Origin: Johnsonella sp. | GTDB taxonomy: Bacteria > Bacillota > Clostridia > Lachnospirales > Lachnospiraceae | DNA: 32,477 bases | Reading direction: 5' to 3' | Assembly: GCA_030529445.1 (NCBI GenBank) | Contig: JAUMWW010000004.1 | Location: forward strand, 1 to 32,477 | Part shown: piece after piece, positions 26,675 to 32,477 of the stretch | Layout: each line of letters opens with the position of its first letter | How positions within the stretch are numbered: position 1 is the stretch's first letter | Position numbers and translations under genes: made by a program | Notes under the pieces: model-generated | Told to the model about the DNA's origin: nothing | Database searches by the model: none | What the model saw: only the letters and a program-made list of their open reading frames with translations

Positions 26675-26749
26675 GAAAATAAAGACGATCGAGAGATAAA
26701 GGATCTTGCGCGGTGTTCGGAAGAAGAAAAATAAAGATCGGAGAATTTT

Positions 26750-26773
26750 ATGGAAGCGCGGGACCATCAATGA
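26750..26773 (+). CDS. Possible leader peptide MEARDHQ
   Basis: A seven-codon frame (Met-Glu-Ala-Arg-Asp-His-Gln-stop) starts with ATG 26750 and has GGAG 6 nt upstream, a well-placed binding site. It ends 15 nt before the start of the repeat protein. The Arg codon is CGG, read by the tRNA whose gene lies 200 nt upstream. It may be chance; no attenuator hairpin is evident. Confidence 0.25.
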   Translation: MEARDHQ

Positions 26774-26788
26774 GAAAGGAAGGGAGAG

Positions 26789-28030
26789 ATGAAAAAAATA
26801 AGACTCGTTTTCGGGCTTGCTCTGCTGTTTGGCGTATTTGCCTCGGCGGAGGCTTTTGCAGCGACGAAGACGATCAGCAATGTCAATATAAAGGTCAATC
26901 ATCAGTTGGAAGCGGGAGATTCCCTAAAGGATGCCGTCCTCAATATCGGCTCCTCCTCGGGAGGGGATATCAATGTGTATACGGGAAGCACCGAGAGGTA
27001 CAGCGTTACAAAAGCGGAGCTGAATTCTTCAAATACGGTATTGAAGATAGGAAGCGAACCGAGCATTAAAGTAACGCTCGAAGCGGGAGGCGATGATGAA
27101 TACAGCTATGCCTTTAAGGGGAGTTACTCTTCATCGAATATCAGCATCAACGGGGGAGAGTTTATTTCGGCGAGCAAAAAAAACGGAAGGCTGATCGTGA
27201 GTATTCGGCTGAAACCGGTGAAGGGAAGCTTTTTTGTTCCCTATGATCTGAAATTTTCGGAAAACGGCAATCTCAGCGCGATCGGAAAGGCGAGCTGGAA
27301 GGCGCCGGAGCAGTCATCGGGCTATTATGATCTCGTCCTTTACCGTGGCTCGAATCAGGTACATTCTCTGGAAGAATATAACGGAGAGAGCTATAATTTC
27401 TATCCCTATATGACCTCGAAGGGAGTTTATAAATTCAAGGTAAGAAGCGTTCCGCATACCGAAGAGGAGAAGCTTTACGGAAAAAAATCGGAATGGGAGT
27501 ATTCCGACGAGTATTATCTGGACGAAGAGCATGTTTCCGACGGTTCGGGGAAGGACAGCAGAAGCGGCACCCAGAACAAGGCGGTCGGATGGGTTAAGGA
27601 GGGCGCAAACTGGTATTATCGTTTCCCGGACGGAAACCTGAGAAGGAACGGATGGGAGAAGATCAATCAGAAATGGTATCTCTTCGATCAGGAGGGAAAG
27701 ATGCTGACCGGATGGCAGACGAAGGATGCGCATACTTATTATCTGGGACCGGAGGGAGATATGAAAACGGGATGGCTGCCGGAAGGCGGGAAATGGTATT
27801 TTCTTAAGTCGGAGGCAGGCAGCGATTATGAGGGAATGCTGATTAAGGATGCATGGCTCAGAACCGCGGATCATAAAAACTATTATATGGGCTCGGACGG
27901 CGTTATGTGCGAGGGCTGGACAAAAATAGGGGATAGCTGGTATTTCTTCTATCCGGGCAGCGGGTATATGGCATATAATACCGTCATAGATACCTTTTAT
28001 CTGGGAAGCGACGGAAAATGGGTCAAATAA
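26789..28030 (+). CDS. Secreted protein with novel N-terminal region and choline-binding-type repeats
   Basis: A 413-residue protein with a signal peptide (MKKIRLVFGLALLFG, cleavage near AFA-ATK around residue 25). Residues 26 to about 245 are a beta-rich region I do not recognise; the segment from about 165 to 245 resembles a fibronectin-like sheet (GKASWKAPEQSSGYYDLVLY). A Ser/Gly-rich linker follows. From residue 267 to the end are about six CW-binding repeats (GWVKEGANWYYRFPDG, GWEKINQKWYLFDQEGKML, GWQTKDAHTYYLGPEGDM). The ATG has AAGGAAGGGAGAG just upstream. It is probably held on phosphocholine-bearing wall polymers, linking it to the LicC-LicA fusion 13 kb away. No enzyme motif is visible. 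Confidence 0.82.
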   Translation: MKKIRLVFGLALLFGVFASAEAFAATKTISNVNIKVNHQLEAGDSLKDAVLNIGSSSGGDINVYTGSTERYSVTKAELNSSNTVLKIGSEPSIKVTLEAGGDDEYSYAFKGSYSSSNISINGGEFISASKKNGRLIVSIRLKPVKGSFFVPYDLKFSENGNLSAIGKASWKAPEQSSGYYDLVLYRGSNQVHSLEEYNGESYNFYPYMTSKGVYKFKVRSVPHTEEEKLYGKKSEWEYSDEYYLDEEHVSDGSGKDSRSGTQNKAVGWVKEGANWYYRFPDGNLRRNGWEKINQKWYLFDQEGKMLTGWQTKDAHTYYLGPEGDMKTGWLPEGGKWYFLKSEAGSDYEGMLIKDAWLRTADHKNYYMGSDGVMCEGWTKIGDSWYFFYPGSGYMAYNTVIDTFYLGSDGKWVK

Positions 28031-28058
28031 GAGAGAACAGAAAATAAAAAATAAAATA

Positions 28059-28126
28059 AAAAACAATAAAAAGCCGGGAGCGGCAGGGAAGATGCCCTGC
28101 GCTTACTCGGCTTTTTTATTGTTTTT
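28059..28126. terminator. Long bidirectional terminator between convergent genes
   Basis: The outer arms 28059-28076 and 28108-28126 pair over the sequence AAAAACAATA...AGCCG with one bulged T. An inner hairpin GCAGGG/CCCTGC (28083-28088, 28095-28100) extends the structure. It overlaps the last codons of the convergent AraC-type gene and serves both directions. Confidence 0.88.
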
Positions 28127-28951
28127 ATGGAGTTTTCGATAATGCAGAGGGCTCATCCGGTATGCTTTCTTGAAGGACTGCGCAAAGTAGGATTGGGAGG
28201 ACATGCCGATGAAATTCGCGATCCTGGCGAGGGGGTAGTCCGTATTTTTTAAAAGAGAAGCGGCTTTTTCCAGACGGAGCGAATTGATATAGGCAACCGG
28301 AGTCATGCCCGTATATTTTTTAAAAGCATGAACCAGATAAAACTTATTCATATAGGAAACCCTGCAAAGATCATCCAGTCTGATTTCCTCCGCAAAATGC
28401 TCGTCGATATAGCGCTTGACGAAGGCGCAGTTGCTGACCAGCTCTTTGGGGTCGGAAAGCATGAGCTTCGTATCCGTTCGCCGGATGATGTTGAGAATCA
28501 GAATATGGAGCAGATTCTGGCTGATGTACTCATAATACTTCGATTTGGTTTGGGCTTCCTTAAGCAGGGTTTTCAAATAAAAGAGCACGTCCTGCTTATA
28601 GTCATAATAATTATGCAGGCTGTAATACCCCGCGCCTCCCTCCTCCTCGCTGAGGATGGAGAGCTCGTCTATGCCGAGCGCGATATATTCCAGCGGCTCC
28701 CTGTCCTTGCTGGATTCCGTATGACGCACATTTGCATTGACGATGATCAGGTCATCCTCCTTCACCTCAAAGACCTTATCCTCAATGAAAAACTGTCCTT
28801 TCCCGCAGAGCACATAGAAGAGCTCCGTAAAGGGATGGCTGTGCATAATACTGTTCCAGTCATCTGCAAATTTTGAACTGCTGACATAAATCAGCTTGGC
28901 ATGGATGCCGTTAAATATTTCCGAATGAATATCATACTGTTTATTTGCCAT
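28103..28951 (-). CDS. AraC-family transcriptional regulator with cupin sensor
   Basis: A 282-residue regulator. Residues about 20-100 form a cupin-like ligand domain (SHPFTELFYVLCGKGQF, VNANVRHTE). Residues about 180-280 contain the two AraC helix-turn-helix units (LDDLCRVSYMNKFYLVHAFKK and, after a linker, ARIANFIGMSSQSYFAQSFKK with the family ending MSPLHYRK); these are cited as guides. The gene is divergent from a carbohydrate ABC importer and most likely activates it when the sugar is present. No ribosome binding site is visible before the ATG, and a TATAAT box lies only 8 nt upstream, so its mRNA may be leaderless. The stop codon lies in the shared terminator. Confidence 0.92.
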   Translation of the reverse strand: MANKQYDIHSEIFNGIHAKLIYVSSSKFADDWNSIMHSHPFTELFYVLCGKGQFFIEDKVFEVKEDDLIIVNANVRHTESSKDREPLEYIALGIDELSILSEEEGGAGYYSLHNYYDYKQDVLFYLKTLLKEAQTKSKYYEYISQNLLHILILNIIRRTDTKLMLSDPKELVSNCAFVKRYIDEHFAEEIRLDDLCRVSYMNKFYLVHAFKKYTGMTPVAYINSLRLEKAASLLKNTDYPLARIANFIGMSSQSYFAQSFKKAYRMSPLHYRKLHKNNKKAE

Positions 28952-28959
28952 AATTTATA

Positions 28960-28988
28960 ATTATATTGTAAAAAAAGATAAAAAGCAA
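28960..28988 (-). promoter_or_regulatory. Promoter of the AraC-type gene
   Basis: On the minus strand TTGCTT (complement of 28983-28988) and TATAAT (complement of 28960-28965) are 17 bp apart. The -10 box ends 8 nt before the start codon, so transcription should begin at or within a few bases of the ATG. The -35 box is inside the distal direct repeat. Confidence 0.5.
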
Positions 28989-29010
28989 TAAATATAAAAT
29001 AAAAAGCAAT
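28978..29010. promoter_or_regulatory. 12-bp direct repeat with 21-bp period, candidate AraC operator
   Basis: ATAAAAAGCAAT occurs at 28978-28989 and again at 28999-29010, identical and exactly 21 bp (two helical turns) apart, in the same orientation. AraC-family activators commonly bind such tandem half-sites. The proximal copy ends 7 bp before the likely -35 region of the importer operon, and the distal copy covers the -35 of the regulator gene. Confidence 0.6.
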
Positions 29011-29017
29011 TTCCATG

Positions 29018-29046
29018 TAGTTTAATTCCTCCAAATTTCCTATACT
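29018..29046 (+). promoter_or_regulatory. Likely activator-dependent promoter of the carbohydrate importer
   Basis: A TATACT -10 box (29041-29046) is preceded 17 bp upstream by TAGTTT, a poor -35 box. The weak -35 next to the direct repeats fits an AraC-activated promoter. The leader of about 75 nt has a small GCGAT/ATCGC hairpin (29092-29106). Confidence 0.45.
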
Positions 29047-29127
29047 GATATCATAAAAAATAAAGCAGTAAAATGCTCTAAAGTGATAAATGCGATGGAA
29101 TATCGCAGGAATTAAGGAGGAAGAAAG

Positions 29128-30510
29128 ATGAAAAAAACTTCATTATTGGCAGTAAGCGGGCTTTTGGCACTTGCACTTGCGGGCTGCTCCGCAGGCGGAG
29201 GAAATGCTCAGAGCACGACTGCGGCAGGAGAGACGAAGGAAGCCGGTTCCGCGGAAAGCAAGGCAGAGGGAGGGGAAGGGCAGGTGCTCAGGCTCTTCGG
29301 TCTTGACGGAGGATACGGAAAAGGCGGCTGGGAAGCGGTTGCCGCAGAGTTTGAGAAGGAAACCGGAATCAAGGTGGAGCTTACGCTCGAAAAGAATATA
29401 GCGGAAACGCTCAGACCGGTGCTTACCTCGGGAAAGAATGTTCCGGATCTGATCTATTTATCGGTAGGTTCGGAAGGAAAGCTTACGGATACGATGATTG
29501 CCGAGAAGCAGGTTTCCGATATCAGCGATGTATTGGGAATGAAGGTGCCCGGAGAGGAGGCGACGGTAGAAAAGAAGATTATTCCGGGATTTACCGATGC
29601 GCTCACCTCTTCACCCTATGGAGACGGTAAATTATACCTGGCGCCGATCAATTATTCACCCTGCGGGCTCTTCTATAATGCGGCTCTTTTTGAGGAAAAG
29701 GGCTGGGAGCTTCCCAAGACCTGGGATGAGATGTGGGAGCTCGGAGAAAAGGCTAAGGCGGAGGGTATCGCACTCTTTACCTATCCGACGACGGGATATT
29801 TTGATGCATTTTTCAGCGCTCTGCTCAATGAGACGGCAGGACCGGAGGTATACACCCGTCTGATGAATTACGATGCTTCCGCATGGGAGATGCCGGAGGT
29901 AAAGGAAGCTTTTGAGATCGTAGGAAAACTCGCTTCCTATACGGAGGAAAATACGGTTGCAAATGCAAATAAGGACGGATTTACAAAGAACCAGCAGCTC
30001 ATTCTTGATAATAAGGCATTATTCGTACCGAACGGAACATGGCTGCCGGGAGAGATGGCGGATGCACCTCGCGCAGAGGGATTTAAATGGGGATTTACCG
30101 CGCTTCCCGCTCTGAAGGACGGAGGAGACAGATATTCAACCACATTTGTGGAGCAGATCTATATTCCGGAGGCGGCAGAAAATAAGGATCTTGCAAAGCA
30201 GTTTATTGCCTATCTGTATTCCGATAAGGCGGTGCAGCTCTTCTATGAGAACAGCAAAGCGGTAATGCCGACGCTGAGCGCTTCCGCAGCAATTAAGGAT
30301 GAGGATGAAAACAAGCTCTATTATTCCGTATATGATCAGGGAGCGAAAGCAAATGCCGTAGGCTTTGCGGCGAAAGAGCCGGTAGAGGGAGTAGATCTGA
30401 CCAGTGCGGAGGGAATCCTTTACGGAACGGTTAATTCCGTGGTAACAAAAGATAAGACCGTGGAAGACTGGTATATGGAAGTAATCGAAGCGGTAAAGAA
30501 GTATAATTAA
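29128..30510 (+). CDS. Carbohydrate ABC importer, substrate-binding lipoprotein (NgcE-like)
   Basis: A 460-residue extracellular lipoprotein: signal peptide ending in LAGC (Cys20), a Ser/Thr/Ala/Glu-rich linker to about residue 50, and a family 1 solute-binding domain (LRLFGLDGGYGKGGWEAVA, FEKETGIKVEL, PDLIYLS, YNAALFEEKGWELPKTWDE). The NGTWLPGEMADAPRAEGF segment is like that of NgcE, the N-acetylglucosamine/diacetylchitobiose-binding protein of Streptomyces; this subgroup call is from memory. AAGGAGG lies before the ATG. A hairpin after the gene separates it from the permeases. Chitin-, mucin- or wall-derived sugars are the likely but unproven ligands. Confidence 0.87.
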   Translation: MKKTSLLAVSGLLALALAGCSAGGGNAQSTTAAGETKEAGSAESKAEGGEGQVLRLFGLDGGYGKGGWEAVAAEFEKETGIKVELTLEKNIAETLRPVLTSGKNVPDLIYLSVGSEGKLTDTMIAEKQVSDISDVLGMKVPGEEATVEKKIIPGFTDALTSSPYGDGKLYLAPINYSPCGLFYNAALFEEKGWELPKTWDEMWELGEKAKAEGIALFTYPTTGYFDAFFSALLNETAGPEVYTRLMNYDASAWEMPEVKEAFEIVGKLASYTEENTVANANKDGFTKNQQLILDNKALFVPNGTWLPGEMADAPRAEGFKWGFTALPALKDGGDRYSTTFVEQIYIPEAAENKDLAKQFIAYLYSDKAVQLFYENSKAVMPTLSASAAIKDEDENKLYYSVYDQGAKANAVGFAAKEPVEGVDLTSAEGILYGTVNSVVTKDKTVEDWYMEVIEAVKKYN

Positions 30511-30571
30511 GGTATAAGATTTTCTGACAAATTGACTTAGACGGTAAAAACGGATAAATGGTATTAAAGCG

Positions 30572-30602
30572 GGCGATAGCGGTGGAAAACACCGCTATTG
30601 CC
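30572..30602 (+). other. Intercistronic RNA hairpin
   Basis: GGCGATAGCGGTG (30572-30584) pairs with CACCGCTATTGCC (30590-30602) around a GAAAA loop, 13 bp with one G-T pair. There is no T-run. Its place between binding-protein and permease genes suggests a barrier that keeps the upstream mRNA more abundant, as known for malE-malF. Confidence 0.7.
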
Positions 30603-30643
30603 GTATACAGGTTTGTTTGATAAGAGTTTTCAAAGGAGGACGG

Positions 30644-31537
30644 ATGAGGAAATCAAAGCAGAGGAGCAGATTCATCGCTTTTTCGATAGCTCCGGCTCTA
30701 ATTTTATTTATCATCTTTATGCTGCTGCCGACCTTAAACGTATTTTGGATGTCGCTTTTGAAATGGGGAGGTCTGTCTGCGAATAAGAAATTTGTAGGCT
30801 TGAAGAATTTCAAGATTTTAGCGGAGGATATGAATTTTATCAGATCTCTCCAGAATACCTTGTTTCTGATCGTGGTGGTAAGCGTGTTTACACTTGCATT
30901 TGCCGTGGTATTCGCCTCGATTCTGGTGAGGGAAAAGATCAGGGGGCAGAATTTTTTCAGAATCGTATTTTATATTCCGAACATCCTCTCCGTAGTCGTG
31001 ATTTCCGCGATTTTCAGCGCGATATACGATCCGAGCAGCGGGCTTTTAAACAGCATCCTCGCGATTTTTAAGCCCGAGGGATGGGGAGGAGTCAAGTTTC
31101 TCGGAGATTCCAAGATCGTGCTCTATTCCATCGCGGGAGCGATGATCTGGCAGGCAATAGGATATTATATGGTCATGTATATGGCGAGCATGAGCTCGGT
31201 ATCGGTTCATCTTTATGAGGCGGCGGATCTGGAGGGAGCCGGAAAAATAACGCAGTTTTTCAAGATAACGCTTCCCCTGATCTGGACGAATATCAGAACC
31301 ACATTGACCTTTTTCATCATCAGTACGATCAATCTCAGCTTTCTTTTTGTAAAAGTCATGACGAGCGGAGGACCGGACGGAGCGAGTGAAACCGTCCTGA
31401 GCTATCTGTACAAGCAGGCTTACGATAATGCGAGCTACGGATACGGAATGGCGATCGGCGCCGTGATCTTTATTATTTCATTTGCGCTCAGTGCGATTAT
31501 CAATATGGCGACAAAGCGTGAAGTAATCGAATTTTAG
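30644..31537 (+). CDS. Carbohydrate ABC importer, permease subunit (MalF type)
   Basis: A 297-residue membrane protein with six hydrophobic segments and the MalF-type EAA loop (YEAADLEGAGKITQFFKITL) that contacts the ATPase. The start at 30644 is chosen because AAAGGAGGA lies 4-11 nt upstream; an earlier in-frame TTG at 30617 has no such site. It follows the binding protein after a hairpin and precedes the second permease by 10 nt. It is consistent with NgcF of the same importer type. Confidence 0.9.
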   Translation: MRKSKQRSRFIAFSIAPALILFIIFMLLPTLNVFWMSLLKWGGLSANKKFVGLKNFKILAEDMNFIRSLQNTLFLIVVVSVFTLAFAVVFASILVREKIRGQNFFRIVFYIPNILSVVVISAIFSAIYDPSSGLLNSILAIFKPEGWGGVKFLGDSKIVLYSIAGAMIWQAIGYYMVMYMASMSSVSVHLYEAADLEGAGKITQFFKITLPLIWTNIRTTLTFFIISTINLSFLFVKVMTSGGPDGASETVLSYLYKQAYDNASYGYGMAIGAVIFIISFALSAIINMATKREVIEF

Positions 31538-31547
31538 GAGGGCGGAT

Positions 31548-32420
31548 ATGAAGCGAAAAAAAGCAATCGATTGGTATAAGCTTTTTATCTATTTTGTGCT
31601 GGCGGCGCTTGCGATATCGATCATTATCCCCGTAGCATGGGTATTTATGGCGAGCATAAAAGAAAACAGCGAGTTCTATGCAAGCCCCTGGAATCTGCCG
31701 AAGGGATTTTATCTGCAAAACTTCATCGATGCCTTTGAAAAGGCGAATATGGGAGCGTATTTTATGAGTTCCGTGCTCGTGACCGCTCTTTCGCTGTTGA
31801 TTTTGCTCGCGCTTGCCCTGCCGGCGGCATATGTGCTGGCAAGATACGAGTTTCGATTCGGGAAGCTGATCAGGGGCTTATTTATGGCGGGACTTTTCAT
31901 CAATGTAAACTATATTGTGGTACCGATTTTTTTAATGGTGCTGGGATGGGATAATCTTTTGTACCGCTATCTGCATATAGAGTTTTTTTTGAATAATATT
32001 TTCGTGCTTGCTCTGATTTACGCAGCGACTGCATTGCCCTTTACGATATATCTTTTGCAGAGCTATTTTAAGACTCTGCCCAAGGCATATGAGGAGGCGG
32101 CTTATATCGACGGCTGCTCGTATTTTCAGACGATGATTAAAATCATGCTCCCGCTTGCCAAGCCGGCGATCGTTACGGTAATACTCTTTAATTTTCTCGG
32201 ATTTTGGAATGAATACATCATTGCGCTGACGATGATGCCGAGTGCGAACAAGACGCTGCCGGTCGGAGTGGTGAGCCTTTACCAGGCGGCGAGGGGAAAG
32301 GCGGAATACGGCATACTCTATGCGGGACTGGTGCTCGTGATGCTGCCCACATTGATTCTTTATATTCTGGTGCAGAAAAAACTGACCGAGGGAATGACTT
32401 TGGGCGGAATCAAGGATTGA
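31548..32420 (+). CDS. Carbohydrate ABC importer, permease subunit (MalG type)
   Basis: A 290-residue membrane protein with six hydrophobic segments and an EAA loop (YEEAAYIDGCSYFQTMIKIM). AGGAGG lies 6 nt before the ATG and 10 nt follow the previous stop. With the lipoprotein and MalF-type permease it makes a complete importer except for the ATPase, which is not in the window. Many importers of this class use a shared MsiK/MsmK-like ATPase encoded elsewhere. Confidence 0.9.
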   Translation: MKRKKAIDWYKLFIYFVLAALAISIIIPVAWVFMASIKENSEFYASPWNLPKGFYLQNFIDAFEKANMGAYFMSSVLVTALSLLILLALALPAAYVLARYEFRFGKLIRGLFMAGLFINVNYIVVPIFLMVLGWDNLLYRYLHIEFFLNNIFVLALIYAATALPFTIYLLQSYFKTLPKAYEEAAYIDGCSYFQTMIKIMLPLAKPAIVTVILFNFLGFWNEYIIALTMMPSANKTLPVGVVSLYQAARGKAEYGILYAGLVLVMLPTLILYILVQKKLTEGMTLGGIKD

Positions 32421-32445
32421 GAGAAAGCAAGGAGGAAGAGCAAGG

Positions 32446-32477
32446 ATGAAAGAATATTCGAGGATTCAGATTATATT
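32446..32477 (+). CDS. Start of a gene cut by the window edge
   Basis: ATG 32446 has GGAGG 10 nt upstream and begins MKEYSRIQII before the window ends. It is 25 nt after the second permease, so it is likely the next operon gene. Ten residues do not allow a family call; a sugar-processing enzyme or kinase would fit the position but is only a guess. Confidence 0.5.
   Translation, partial: MKEYSRIQII

Noticed and set aside
30532-30560. Possible promoter (TTGACT, then TAAATG after 17 bp) before the MalF-type permease
   Set aside because: The -10 match is only three of six, and the genes look like one operon separated by a stabilising hairpin.

Overview
The window looks like a chromosomal segment of an anaerobic Firmicute of the class Clostridia, most likely a Lachnospiraceae member. 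The grounds are mid-range GC, strong AAGGAG-type ribosome binding sites, TTGACA/TATAAT promoters, many intrinsic terminators, lipoproteins with Ser/Thr/Ala/Glu-rich linkers, a K+-dependent-type membrane pyrophosphatase, a split threonine/serine exporter and secreted proteins with choline-binding-type repeats. I see no insertion sequence, phage gene, integrase or CRISPR array. The genus cannot be fixed from the sequence alone.

Layout. 1-270: tRNA-Asn and tRNA-Cys with a terminator. 274-11163: a nucleoside module. A LacI-type regulator fused to a PfkB/ribokinase domain is divergent from an eight-gene operon: ribokinase, BMP-family lipoprotein, double ATPase, two permeases, nucleoside hydrolase, M20 metallopeptidase-like hydrolase and a class I glutamine-amidotransferase-like protein. 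The core path is clear: nucleosides are imported, cleaved to base and ribose, and the ribose is phosphorylated. The last two genes have no assigned place in it. 11325-11873: a YbaK/PrdX-type aminoacyl-tRNA deacylase. 11940-15684: a winged-helix/LicC/LicA triple fusion (phosphocholine activation) divergent from a large secreted protein with choline-binding-type repeats.

15798-20781: NUDIX hydrolase, membrane pyrophosphatase (hppA), a small conserved protein, then bactofilin overlapping a membrane-anchored NlpC/P60 peptidase. 20902-24180: uvrB and the two halves of a ThrE-type exporter. 24199-26176 (minus): queA and an upstream membrane-anchored protein of unknown function. 26469-28030: tRNA-Arg(CCG) and a second secreted protein with choline-binding-type repeats. 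28103-32477: an AraC-type regulator divergent from a carbohydrate ABC importer resembling the NgcEFG (N-acetylglucosamine/diacetylchitobiose) type, which runs off the window edge.

The most interesting points are the LacI-ribokinase chimera with tandem palindromes at the promoter of its divergent operon, the unexplained hydrolase/amidotransferase pair in that operon, the phosphocholine enzyme fusion beside a repeat protein of the type that binds phosphocholine, the overlapping bactofilin/NlpC pair, and a 21-bp-period direct repeat between the AraC gene and the sugar importer. All functional statements come from motif reading; no database search was run.
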